Positions 53,315-61,643 of a stretch of DNA of 64,000 nt are shown piece after piece. Below the pieces are notes generated by a model, which saw only the letters and a list, made by a program, of their open reading frames with translations, did no database searches and was not told where the DNA came from. Source of the stretch: Marilutibacter chinensis (GTDB lineage Bacteria; Pseudomonadota; Gammaproteobacteria; Xanthomonadales; Xanthomonadaceae); the NCBI RefSeq assembly GCF_021725675.1, contig NZ_JAKJPO010000019.1:1-64000 (forward strand), written 5' to 3'. Within the stretch, counting starts at the first letter, position 1. Each line of letters starts with the position of its first letter. Both the position numbers and the translations under genes were made by a program.

Positions 53315-54643
53315 TCACTCGCTCAGCTTCCGGATCAGCTTGTCCCAGTCCTCGCGCAGCTTGCCGTCCGTCTCCATCAGGGTGCGGATCTGCCGGCAGG
53401 CATGCAGCACCGTGGTGTGGTCGCGGCCGGCGAAGGCATCGCCGATTTCCGGCAGGCTGTGCTCGGTGAGCTCCTTGGTCAGCGCCATCGCCATCTGGCG
53501 CGGACGGGCCAGCGAGCGGGTCCGTCGTTTCGACAACAAATCCTTGATTTGCAGGCCGTAGTAGTCTGCCACGGTCTTCTGGATGTTGGGGATGCCGATT
53601 GCCTGCTGTTGCGCACGCAGCAGATCGCGCAGGGTCTCCTGGGCGAACTCCACGGTGACCGCGCGGCCGGTGAAGTTGGCGCGGGCGGTGAGCGTATTGA
53701 GCGCGCCCTCGAGGTCGCGCACGTTGCTGCGCATCTTCTTGGCCAGCAGGAAGGCGACGTCCTCCGGAATCTGCGCGCCGCGCTCGCGCGCCTTGCTCAG
53801 AACGATCTGCGCGCGGGTCTCGAAGTCCGGCGGCTCGATCGCCACGCTCAGGCCCCAGGCCAGGCGCGACTTCAACCGCGGCTCCAGCCCGTCGACCTCG
53901 CGCGGATAGCGGTCGCAGGTCAGGATGATCTGCTGCCTGCCGTCGAACAGCGCATTGAAGGTGTGGAAGAACTCCTCCTGGGTGCGGTCCTTGCCGGCGA
54001 AGAACTGGATGTCGTCGATCAGCAGCGCGTCCACCTGCTGGAACTGGCGCTTGAACGCGTCCATCGTCTTGTCCTGCAGTGACTTCATCATCGCGCTGAA
54101 GAACTGCTCGCTGCGCAGGTACATCACCCGCGTGCCGGGGTTGTTCGCGCGCATCGCGTTGCCGGCGGCGAACATCAGGTGGGTCTTGCCCAGACCGGTG
54201 CCGCCATACAGCAGCAGCGGGTTGTGGGCACGATCGCCCGGCTTGAGCGCAGCCTGCCAGGCAGCGGCGCGGCCGAGCTGGTTGCTGCGGCCCTCGACGA
54301 AGTTGTCGAAGGTGTAGTGACTGTCGAGATGGCCGTTGAACGGCGCGGCTGGAGCGGATACCGGCGTCGCTGCCATCGCTGTCGTGCGGGCTTCCGGCGC
54401 CGGCACGCGCGGCAGCGAGCCGACTTCCAGGCTGACCTCGGCGCTGCCGGCGAAGTGGCCGAGCAGTTCGCGGATGCGGGCGAGGTAGCGCTCGCGCACC
54501 TGCTCGACGACGAAGGCGTTGGGTGCATACAGCACGGTCACCTGGTCGCGACGGGTCGCCTGCAGGGGCTTGAGCCAGGTGTGGACATCCTCGGCCGGGA
54601 GTTCGGCTTCGAGACGTTCGAGGCAGCGGGGCCAGGCGTCCAT
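53315..54643 (-). CDS. dnaA: Chromosomal replication initiator protein DnaA
   Basis: A 442-residue initiator: N-terminal domain I ([16 protein letters not shown]... TWLKPLQA), a Pro/Ala linker (about 90-115), AAA+ domain III with Walker [12 protein letters not shown] and Walker [13 protein letters not shown], and C-terminal domain IV with the DnaA-box recognition stretch [19 protein letters not shown] 54643 is preferred to 54709 because N-terminal alignment with known DnaA begins at MDAW. It is transcribed leftward toward oriC. Confidence 0.97.
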   Translation of the reverse strand: MDAWPRCLERLEAELPAEDVHTWLKPLQATRRDQVTVLYAPNAFVVEQVRERYLARIRELLGHFAGSAEVSLEVGSLPRVPAPEARTTAMAATPVSAPAAPFNGHLDSHYTFDNFVEGRSNQLGRAAAWQAALKPGDRAHNPLLLYGGTGLGKTHLMFAAGNAMRANNPGTRVMYLRSEQFFSAMMKSLQDKTMDAFKRQFQQVDALLIDDIQFFAGKDRTQEEFFHTFNALFDGRQQIILTCDRYPREVDGLEPRLKSRLAWGLSVAIEPPDFETRAQIVLSKARERGAQIPEDVAFLLAKKMRSNVRDLEGALNTLTARANFTGRAVTVEFAQETLRDLLRAQQQAIGIPNIQKTVADYYGLQIKDLLSKRRTRSLARPRQMAMALTKELTEHSLPEIGDAFAGRDHTTVLHACRQIRTLMETDGKLREDWDKLIRKLSE

Positions 54644-54913
54644 AGAATCGATGCGCGTTCCGATAGTGCGAAAGCAACCGACGCGCGATGCCTGCGGCGT
54701 CGCACGCACGGGGCGGTGGGGGTCAGCCAGACTATCACCGTGGCGGGTACGGGAACAGCGCGACGGGTGCCGTCAGCAGCGTCGATGCCACGTCAATCGC
54801 GGGTCGGGACGGCCGCCGCCACGTGAATGCGGCCATCCGCGCTGGCCGCGTCGGGACCCGCTCAGCAAAGGTCCTCGCGACGAACCGGCCGTTGGCCGGC
54901 ACACCCCTCCGGC

Positions 54914-54942
54914 TTGACCGTGGACGGCACCACGGCTAGACT
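54914..54942 (+). promoter_or_regulatory. rpmH promoter candidate
   Basis: TTGACC (54914-54919) and TAGACT (54937-54942) are 17 bases apart, a good sigma-70 pair, about 40 bases before rpmH. The rest of the dnaA-rpmH gap (54644-54913), which must include the dnaA promoter, shows no other clear signal. Confidence 0.75.
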
Positions 54943-54983
54943 TCGCGGTTCTCTATTTCCCGCATTCAACGCAGAGCCGGACC

Positions 54984-55124
54984 ATGGCCACCAAGCGCAC
55001 CTACCAGCCCAGCAACCTCAAGCGCAAGCGCGACCACGGCTTCCGTGCGCGCATGGCGACCGCCGATGGCCGCAAGATCCTTGCGCGCCGCCGTGCCAAG
55101 GGCCGCAAGCGTCTTTGCGCCTGA
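54984..55124 (+). CDS. rpmH: 50S ribosomal protein L34
   Basis: 46 residues: [20 protein letters not shown], then [24 protein letters not shown], the fully characteristic L34 sequence. It is a component of the large ribosomal subunit. It lies upstream of rnpA, with which it is co-transcribed in most bacteria; here 72 bases separate them. The reading frame is too short to stand out by length but is unmistakable. Confidence 0.98.
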   Translation: MATKRTYQPSNLKRKRDHGFRARMATADGRKILARRRAKGRKRLCA

Positions 55125-55196
55125 GCCGGAAAGCGGCTCCCGCGATGTGCCGCGGCATGCTGATGCCGGCACCCGACCGGATGGCCGCGGCCTGCA

Positions 55197-55676
55197 ATGA
55201 CGTCCCACCGCTTCCCGCGCACCGCGCGGGTTCGCGCGCGTAACGACTTCGATCGCACCTTCAAGCACGGCCGGCGCGTGGCGCTGCCCGTGCTTGCCCT
55301 GCATTACCGTCTCGACAATACCGAAGACGTCGCTCCGTCCGGGGCGCCGGCATGTCCGGGCGTTGCCCGGCTCGGTCTGGCCGTCTCGCGCAAGGTCGAT
55401 CCGCGGTCGGTCGGACGCAACCGCATCAAGCGCGCACTGCGCGAAACTTTCAGACGGCATCGCGAACGGCTGCCTGCCGGCGACTACGTCGTGGTCGCCC
55501 GTCCCGGCGCCTCCCGGCTGCCGGGAGCGGCGCTGCGACAGGCATTCGAACAGCTGCTGCAACGTGCCGGTGCGTTGCCCCGTCCGCAGACGGGCGGCAC
55601 AATGCGCGCCAACCCGTCCGGCGAATCGCCCGCGTCACCCGTTTCCGAACGCCCTTCCGGTCATCCCGGCCGATGA
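55197..55676 (+). CDS. rnpA: Ribonuclease P protein component
   Basis: 159 residues. The RnpA core includes FPRTARVRARNDFDRTFKHG, VSRKVDPRSVGRNRIKRALRETFRRHR (the RNR motif) and YVVVARPGA. It assists RNase P RNA in 5' maturation of tRNA. The C-terminal 35 residues are low complexity (GESPASPVSERPSG), longer than usual, and might be the remains of sequence past the functional end. ATG 55197 is used. Confidence 0.95.
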   Translation: MTSHRFPRTARVRARNDFDRTFKHGRRVALPVLALHYRLDNTEDVAPSGAPACPGVARLGLAVSRKVDPRSVGRNRIKRALRETFRRHRERLPAGDYVVVARPGASRLPGAALRQAFEQLLQRAGALPRPQTGGTMRANPSGESPASPVSERPSGHPGR

Positions 55677-55868
55677 GCCCGCCCGGGATACCTTGCCTGC
55701 GCCGGTCCGGGCCCAATACCTGGGGGATTGACCGCAAGCATCCGTCCGGCAGCCTGCGACCCCGGTTGCCGTGCGTCTCCGCCGGCCCGGCCGTCGAATC
55801 GCGGGGCGGCCGAGCATGCGCCCTGCTGGAAAGTCCGTGAAAAGCCCGCCTCCTGTGAGTCCGACCGC

Positions 55869-57548
55869 ATGAATCAAACCCGCCTTTTCCTGATCTTCGC
55901 CTGGCTGATGGTGGCGACCCTGCTGTGGGTGGAGTGGAACGAGGAGCAGGCGCCGGCGCCACAGCCGGCCGCGACCGCGGTGCCCGGCGCCGCGTCCGTA
56001 CCCGGCGCCGGCGATGCGCCCACGGCATCGGTCGATGGCATCCCCAGCGCGAGCAGCCAGGCGCCGGCCAACGCCGTCGCGACCGCGCCGACCGGCGATC
56101 CGTCGGTCACCGTCAGCACCGACGTATTCCGGGTCGAACTCGGCGGGGGCGAGCTGAGCCAGGTCGACCTGATCGGCTACGGGCAGACCGCAGCGGAAGA
56201 CAGTCCGCCGGTGCGCCTGTTCACCCGGGATCCGCTGCACTACTTCGTCGCGCGCAGCGGCTGGAGCAGCCCGCAGGGAGCGCCGGACCACGCCCGCGGC
56301 TTCCGCCTCGAGGGCGACGTCCGTAGCTTCGCCCTGGCCGAGGGCCAGGACCAGCTGGTGGTGCCATTCCTGTGGACCGGCGCCGATGGCGTGACCATCC
56401 GCCGCAGCTACACCTTCAGGCGCGGCGATTACGCGATCGGCGTGCGCGACGAGGTCGTCAACAATGGCGACCAGCCGTGGCAGGGCTACATCTACCGCGA
56501 GCTCGACCGGATTCCTGCGGTGGTTCAGAAGAGCGGACCGATGAGCGCGGAGAGCTACAGCTTCCAGGGCGCAGTCTGGTATGACGAAAGCGACGGCTAC
56601 GATCGCCGCAACTACGACGACTTCGTCGACGACGGCCCACTCAATCGCACCGTCAACGGCGGCTGGATCGCGATGCTGCAGCATCACTTCTTCGCCGCCT
56701 GGATCCCGCAGCAGGATCAAGCCTCGCTGTTCGTGCTCGAGCAGGGCAACGGCCGCTACGGCATTGAATCGCGCGGGCCGTCGTTCAATGTCGCGCCGGG
56801 GGGTTCGGCGGCGACCACCGCGCGCCTGTGGGTCGGTCCCAAGCTGGTCGAAGGCATCAAGGCGCAGGAGGTGAAGGGGCTGGATCGCGCGGTCGACTAC
56901 AGCCGGTTCGACATCTTCGCCGCGCTCGCCAACGCGCTGTTCTGGCTGCTGGAGAAGATCCATGTGCTGGTCGGCAACTGGGGCTGGGCGATCATCGGCC
57001 TGGTGGTGATCATCAAGGCGATCATGTATCCGCTGTCGAAGGCGCAGTACAAGTCGATGGCGCGGATGCGCAAGTTCCAGCCGCGCATCGCCGCATTGAA
57101 GGAGCGCTATGGCGAGGACCGCCAGAAGTTCCAGCAGGCGATGATGGAGCTGTACAAGAAGGAGAAGATCAACCCGGTCGGCGGTTGCCTGCCGATGCTG
57201 GTGCAGATGCCGGTGTTCCTCGCGCTGTACTGGGTGCTGCTGGAGTCGGTCGAGCTGCGTCACGCGCCGTGGATGCTGTGGATCCAGGATCTGACCGCGC
57301 GCGATCCGTACTTCGTGCTGCCGGCCATCAACATGGCGGTGATGTGGGCGACGCAGAAGCTGACGCCGATGACCGGCATGGATCCGATGCAGCAGAAGAT
57401 GATGCAGTTCATGCCGCTGGTGTTCGGCGTGATGTTCGCGTTCTTCCCGGCCGGCCTGGTGCTGTACTGGGTGACCAACGGCGCGCTCGGTCTGCTGCAG
57501 CAGTGGTGGATGACGAAGAAGTACGCGGAGGCGCCGGTCAAGGGCTGA
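55869..57548 (+). CDS. yidC: Membrane protein insertase YidC
   Basis: A 559-residue insertase for inner-membrane proteins. N-terminal helix (about 6-22), a Pro/Ala-rich linker, a periplasmic beta-sandwich (about 75-330), and the C-terminal five-helix core with Arg in YPLSKAQYKSMARMRKFQP and the segment NPVGGCLPMLVQMPVFLALYWVL. It follows rnpA after 192 bases that contain no yidD gene. ATG 55869 starts MNQTRLFLIFAWL. It is followed by a terminator. Confidence 0.97.
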   Translation: MNQTRLFLIFAWLMVATLLWVEWNEEQAPAPQPAATAVPGAASVPGAGDAPTASVDGIPSASSQAPANAVATAPTGDPSVTVSTDVFRVELGGGELSQVDLIGYGQTAAEDSPPVRLFTRDPLHYFVARSGWSSPQGAPDHARGFRLEGDVRSFALAEGQDQLVVPFLWTGADGVTIRRSYTFRRGDYAIGVRDEVVNNGDQPWQGYIYRELDRIPAVVQKSGPMSAESYSFQGAVWYDESDGYDRRNYDDFVDDGPLNRTVNGGWIAMLQHHFFAAWIPQQDQASLFVLEQGNGRYGIESRGPSFNVAPGGSAATTARLWVGPKLVEGIKAQEVKGLDRAVDYSRFDIFAALANALFWLLEKIHVLVGNWGWAIIGLVVIIKAIMYPLSKAQYKSMARMRKFQPRIAALKERYGEDRQKFQQAMMELYKKEKINPVGGCLPMLVQMPVFLALYWVLLESVELRHAPWMLWIQDLTARDPYFVLPAINMAVMWATQKLTPMTGMDPMQQKMMQFMPLVFGVMFAFFPAGLVLYWVTNGALGLLQQWWMTKKYAEAPVKG

Positions 57549-57579
57549 AGCGGACTCCGGCAATGGGCGACAAGGAGAC

Positions 57580-57608
57580 GGCGGACCTTTCCAGGTCCGC
57601 CGTTTTCG
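57580..57608 (+). terminator. Intrinsic terminator after yidC
   Basis: An inverted repeat cggcggacct/aggtccgccg around a ttcc loop is followed by TTTTCGTTT. It ends the rpmH-rnpA-yidC transcript. Confidence 0.85.
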
Positions 57609-57645
57609 TTTGCGCGAGAAAGCCGCGGCGCGCGGCCGGCCGCAC

Positions 57646-58716
57646 TCAGGCGGTCGTGGTCTCGGTCTCCGGCTCGGCGTCGGTCGTGGCTTCTGCCTCG
57701 GCCGCCGGCTTGCCCGCCGCGACCTTGGCCAGTTCGGCCTTGACCGCCGCGCTCTGCGCCTCCTTGCCGAGCTGGCAGCTGCGGCGCAGGTCCGGGCACA
57801 TGTGCTGCATGTAGTCGACGTCCAGATTGACCCGCTCGACCAGGAAGTCGACGAATGCGCGCACCTTCGGCGACTGCACGTGTCCGCGCGGGAACACCGC
57901 GTTGAAGTCGTACTCCGGACCGGTCCAGCCGGCCAGCACGCGCTTGAGATAGCCCTGCTCGACATGGGTGCGGACCATCACGTCGGCCGCCATCATCATC
58001 GCTTCGCCACACAGCAGCGCACCGCGCAACGCGGCCGGGTCGTTGGCGACCATGATCGGATCGACGACGAAATCCTGCATGCCGTTGCCGTCGTCGAGCG
58101 CCCAGGCGTACTGGCCGCCGTTGCGACGCGACTTCGGGAACGCCAGCGTGCGGTGATGCTGCAGGTCGTTCGGGTGCAACGGCTCGCCATGACGTTCGAT
58201 GTAGTGCGGGCTGGCGTAGACCTGGGTGCGCAGCACCGCGAGCCGGCGCGCGACCAGGTTGGAGTCGGGCAGTGCGCCGATGCGCAGGGCGACGTCGATC
58301 TCCTTGCCGACCAGGTCGAGGGTATCGTTGCTGAGCAGCATCTCGATCCGCACTTCCGGGTGCCGGGCATGGAATTCGCCCAGCAGCGGCGCGATGCGGT
58401 CGATGCCCATCGAATAGGGCACGGTCACCCGCAGCCAGCCACGCGGACCGGCCTGTAGCTGGCCGACCGCGCTTTCCGCCTCATCCAGTTCGCGGGCGAT
58501 CCGCTGGCAGTGCTCGAAGTAGACGTTGCCGGCCTCGGTCAGGCCGAGCTTGCGGGTGGTCCGGTGCAGCAGCTGCGCGCCGAGCCGGGTTTCCAGTTCC
58601 TGCACCTTGCGGCTGACGGTGGTCTTGGGCAGGCGCAGGGCGCGGGCGGCGGCGATGAAACTGCCGGCTTCCACCACCTTGACGAAGATCAGGGTGTCGT
58701 TGAGGTCGCGGGCCAT
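57646..58716 (-). CDS. LysR-family transcriptional regulator
   Basis: A 356-residue regulator: N-terminal winged HTH (about 1-62, AGSFIAAARALRLPKTTVSRKVQELE) and a periplasmic-binding-protein-like effector domain (about 90-290). The C-terminal 60 residues are an Ala/Glu/Thr-rich extension, with a Cys-containing part (MCPDLRRSCQLGK), longer than in usual LysR proteins. Divergent from the small membrane protein-SDR-RND group at 58917, with a 200-bp shared region, so it is a likely regulator of that pump operon. Confidence 0.92.
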   Translation of the reverse strand: MARDLNDTLIFVKVVEAGSFIAAARALRLPKTTVSRKVQELETRLGAQLLHRTTRKLGLTEAGNVYFEHCQRIARELDEAESAVGQLQAGPRGWLRVTVPYSMGIDRIAPLLGEFHARHPEVRIEMLLSNDTLDLVGKEIDVALRIGALPDSNLVARRLAVLRTQVYASPHYIERHGEPLHPNDLQHHRTLAFPKSRRNGGQYAWALDDGNGMQDFVVDPIMVANDPAALRGALLCGEAMMMAADVMVRTHVEQGYLKRVLAGWTGPEYDFNAVFPRGHVQSPKVRAFVDFLVERVNLDVDYMQHMCPDLRRSCQLGKEAQSAAVKAELAKVAAGKPAAEAEATTDAEPETETTTA

Positions 58717-58916
58717 CGATGGATTCCTGTGATGCCGGCGAGGATCGCCGCCTGGGCCGGGCAGATCCGGTCCGCAGCGACGTCCCTGCAGGACGGTGGG
58801 GAGGGCTTCGGTGGGATATTGGACCGAAGGTGGAACAATTATTCCCTCATTTGCCGGCTAATCAAGTGCCGGTCATCGGCGTAGTCTGGCCACCATTCCC
58901 ACCGAGGCCCGCCGCC

Positions 58917-59174
58917 ATGTTGGCCCCCCGCCTGCTCCGTCGCGTATTCCTGCCGCTGATGCTGATCGCCATGTCCGTCCTGGCCTGGCCGGCATTCATC
59001 GTGCTCCGGGAAGGGCTGTCGGCGGGCTCGGGCGAGGCCTGGATGGTGCTGTGGATGCTGGCCTTCGTGTTCGTCCTGCCGGTGACCCTGCTGCTGCTGC
59101 CATCGATGGCCGCGCTCGCCGACTTGGCCCGCCAGCGGGACAATATCCCACTGGCGGGAGTGAAAATCCCATGA
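58917..59174 (+). CDS. Small membrane protein, hypothetical
   Basis: 85 residues with two hydrophobic segments (about 7-31 and 41-61), first of a coupled series: its TGA overlaps the ATG of the SDR gene by four bases (ATGA). ATG 58917 is used. Its role is unknown; a location beside the pump genes suggests a linked envelope function, but that is inference. Confidence 0.65.
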   Translation: MLAPRLLRRVFLPLMLIAMSVLAWPAFIVLREGLSAGSGEAWMVLWMLAFVFVLPVTLLLLPSMAALADLARQRDNIPLAGVKIP

Positions 59175-60166
59175 CCGGGATGGTGCCCGTACCGATGCCG
59201 TCCTCGCTGCCCGTGGTGGTGCTCGGCGCCAGCGGCGGGATCGGCCGTGGCGTGGTCCGGGCAGCGCTGGATCGCGGCCGCCCCGTGATCGCGGTCGCCC
59301 GGGACCCGGACGCGCTCGACACCCTGCGTCCGCTGGCGCCGAAGTCGATGCTGACACTGCTGCCAGGTTCGGTCGCCGACGACGTCGGCGGTTCGCAGCT
59401 GGCCGAGCGCCTGCGCCGGCTCGACCGTCCACTGGCCGGAGTGGTCGCCTGCGTCTGCGGCCGTTCGCAGGCCGGCCGCCTGCTCAACCAGCCGGCCGAG
59501 CAACTGCGGCAGCGTCTGGACGAGGACCTGCTGCCGCACCTGGCCGCGGCACGCCACCTGCTGCCATTGCTCGCCGAGCGCGGCCGCAACAGCACCTATG
59601 TGCTGATCGGTGGTCCCGGCGGCGAACACCCATGGGCCGGCTACGGTCACCGCTCGGTCGCCGCTGCCGCGCTGCGGATGCTGACCCGGGTGCTGCACGA
59701 TGAGGCCCGCGCCCAGGGCGTACGGGTGCAGCTGCTGACGGTCGACAGTCCGGTGCGGACGTCGGCGCGGCGCCAGCAGTGCTGTCCGCAATGGCCCAGC
59801 GCGCTGGCGGTCGGCCAGCAGGCGCTGGCCCTGGTCGATCGCGAGAACCCGTCGGCGATTCCCGCGCCGATCGTGCGTTACGACGGCGCCGACCGCATCG
59901 ACGCACCGCCGGCTGTCGAAACGGCGACAGCTGGATCGTCGGAATCGCGAACGCCGGACAGCATCGGCCGCGGGACGTCGTCGCCGCACCCGCGACGGCA
60001 ACCGCAGCACCGATCGCAACCGGACCTGCTGCCAGAAGGTTGTCAGCAGTCGGCCCGCACTCTGTTGATGAACCTGCTGACGCCGCCGTCCTCGCGGACC
60101 GTCGCCGAACCCGATCCACTCGCTTCCTCCTCCCCATCGCCTCAAGACAAGGAACGCCCCGCATGA
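59171..60166 (+). CDS. SDR-family (NAD(P)-binding) protein
   Basis: 331 residues. An N-terminal Rossmann core has the cofactor motif VVLGASGGIGRGVV (residues about 15-28) and a YGHRSVAAAALRM stretch in the place of the YxxxK catalytic element, where the Lys is replaced by Arg/Ser; so enzyme activity may be lost or altered. The last 80 residues are low complexity and Pro/Ser-rich. ATG 59171 overlaps the previous stop and its own TGA overlaps the adaptor ATG, so translation is coupled. Confidence 0.75.
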   Translation: MTGMVPVPMPSSLPVVVLGASGGIGRGVVRAALDRGRPVIAVARDPDALDTLRPLAPKSMLTLLPGSVADDVGGSQLAERLRRLDRPLAGVVACVCGRSQAGRLLNQPAEQLRQRLDEDLLPHLAAARHLLPLLAERGRNSTYVLIGGPGGEHPWAGYGHRSVAAAALRMLTRVLHDEARAQGVRVQLLTVDSPVRTSARRQQCCPQWPSALAVGQQALALVDRENPSAIPAPIVRYDGADRIDAPPAVETATAGSSESRTPDSIGRGTSSPHPRRQPQHRSQPDLLPEGCQQSARTLLMNLLTPPSSRTVAEPDPLASSSPSPQDKERPA

Positions 60167-61416
60167 ATCCCCACGTCACCCCCATCAGTACGCCGTCCCG
60201 GCGCCTGGCGCGTTCCGGGACCGGCCTGCCGCTGCTGGCGCTCACCCTGAGCATGGCCGTCAGCCTGTTCGTCGCCGGTTGCGGCAGCCAGGCCTCCACC
60301 GCCGACGCGATGCCGCCGGCGGAGGTCAGCGTCGCCGAGGTCGTCAGCCGCGACGTGCAGCCCTGGGACGAGTTCACCGGCCGCGTCAGCGCGGTGGAGA
60401 GCGTCGAGCTGCGACCGCGCGTCAGCGGCTACGTCGAACGCGTCGCCTTCGACGAAGGCCAGGAGGTCGCCAAGGGCGACCTGTTGTTCGTGATCGACCA
60501 GCGCCGCTACCGCGCCGAGCTGGCCCGCGCCGAGGCCGATCTCGCGCGGGCGCGCAGCGAGGCGCAGCTGGCCCGAACCCAGGATGCGCGCGCGCAGTCT
60601 CTGGTCGAGGCCAAGGCGATCTCGCGCGAGGAGTTCGAGTCCCGTCGCGCCAGCCGTTCGCAGGCCGAAGCCGCAGTACGCGCCGCCGAGGCGGCGGTCG
60701 CCAACGCGCGCCTGGACCTGCAGTTCACCGAGGTGCGCGCACCGATCTCAGGCCGTGCCGGCCGTGCGCTGGTCACCGCTGGCAATCTCGCCCAGGCCGA
60801 CGCCACCGTGCTGACCACGCTGGTCTCGCTGGATCCGGTCCACGTCTACTTCGAGGCCGACGAGCAGACCTGGCAGCGCTACAACGCCCAGGCCGGCGAG
60901 AAGCGCGCGGTCGAGGACAACGCGGTACGGGTCGGTCTGGCCGGCGAGAGCGGCTATCCGCATGCCGGCAAGGTCGACTTCGTCGACAACCAGGTCGACG
61001 CCGGCACCGGCACGATCCGCGCCCGCGCGGTCGTCGCCAATCCCGACCGCCTGCTGACGCCGGGGCTGTTCGCCCGCGTGCAGTTGCAGGGACGCGACAG
61101 CCACCGTGCGCTGCTGGTCGACGACAAGGCGGTGCTGACCGATCAGGATCGCAAGTACGTCTACGTCCTCGGCGAAGGCAACACCGCGATGCGCAAGGAC
61201 GTCCGCCTCGGTCGCGAGATCGGCGACCTGCGCGAGGTCGCCGACGGACTGGAACCGGGCGACAAGGTGGTCGTGCATGGCGTGCAGAAGATCTTCTTCC
61301 CCGGCATGCCGGTCGCGCCGACGACGGTGGAGATGGGCGCGCCGCCCGCACCGCCGCAGGTCGCCAGCGCGGAATCCGGGGCCGAACCGGCTGGGCCCGC
61401 GGGGGGCAGCCAGTGA
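60163..61416 (+). CDS. RND efflux periplasmic adaptor (MexE-like)
   Basis: A 417-residue membrane fusion lipoprotein (lipobox VAGC, Cys about 40). The conserved opening PWDEFTGRVSAVESVELRPRVSGYVE marks the MexE/MdtA-like group; a coiled-coil hairpin (about 115-170, ARAEADLARARSEAQLARTQ) and beta-barrel domains follow. It links the inner-membrane pump at 61644 to an outer-membrane channel. ATG 60163 overlaps the SDR stop. The C-terminal tail is Pro/Ala-rich. Confidence 0.92.
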   Translation: MNPHVTPISTPSRRLARSGTGLPLLALTLSMAVSLFVAGCGSQASTADAMPPAEVSVAEVVSRDVQPWDEFTGRVSAVESVELRPRVSGYVERVAFDEGQEVAKGDLLFVIDQRRYRAELARAEADLARARSEAQLARTQDARAQSLVEAKAISREEFESRRASRSQAEAAVRAAEAAVANARLDLQFTEVRAPISGRAGRALVTAGNLAQADATVLTTLVSLDPVHVYFEADEQTWQRYNAQAGEKRAVEDNAVRVGLAGESGYPHAGKVDFVDNQVDAGTGTIRARAVVANPDRLLTPGLFARVQLQGRDSHRALLVDDKAVLTDQDRKYVYVLGEGNTAMRKDVRLGREIGDLREVADGLEPGDKVVVHGVQKIFFPGMPVAPTTVEMGAPPAPPQVASAESGAEPAGPAGGSQ

Positions 61417-61643
61417 TGCCGTAACTCGTCCGGCGTCTGACCCCTGCGGTATCGCGGCGCCGGCCCTTTCGCACATCCCTCCCCCGACGTGCGGAAGGGC
61501 CGGCAGGCCCGCGAGCGATCGCGTCTTCTCCCTCCCTTGCAGGCGAGGGAGGGGGCATACGAATGCATGACTTTCCGCGTCTCGCGACGCGGACCCGAAC
61601 CGTTGCGGCCGAGCACCGCGAGGAACCCTCCGCGAGGAACCCC

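Noticed and set aside
55352..55840. Frames overlapping the end of rnpA as a possible yidD
   Set aside because: None contains the conserved Cys/Pro/Ser motif of YidD; they are Arg/Pro-rich shadows.
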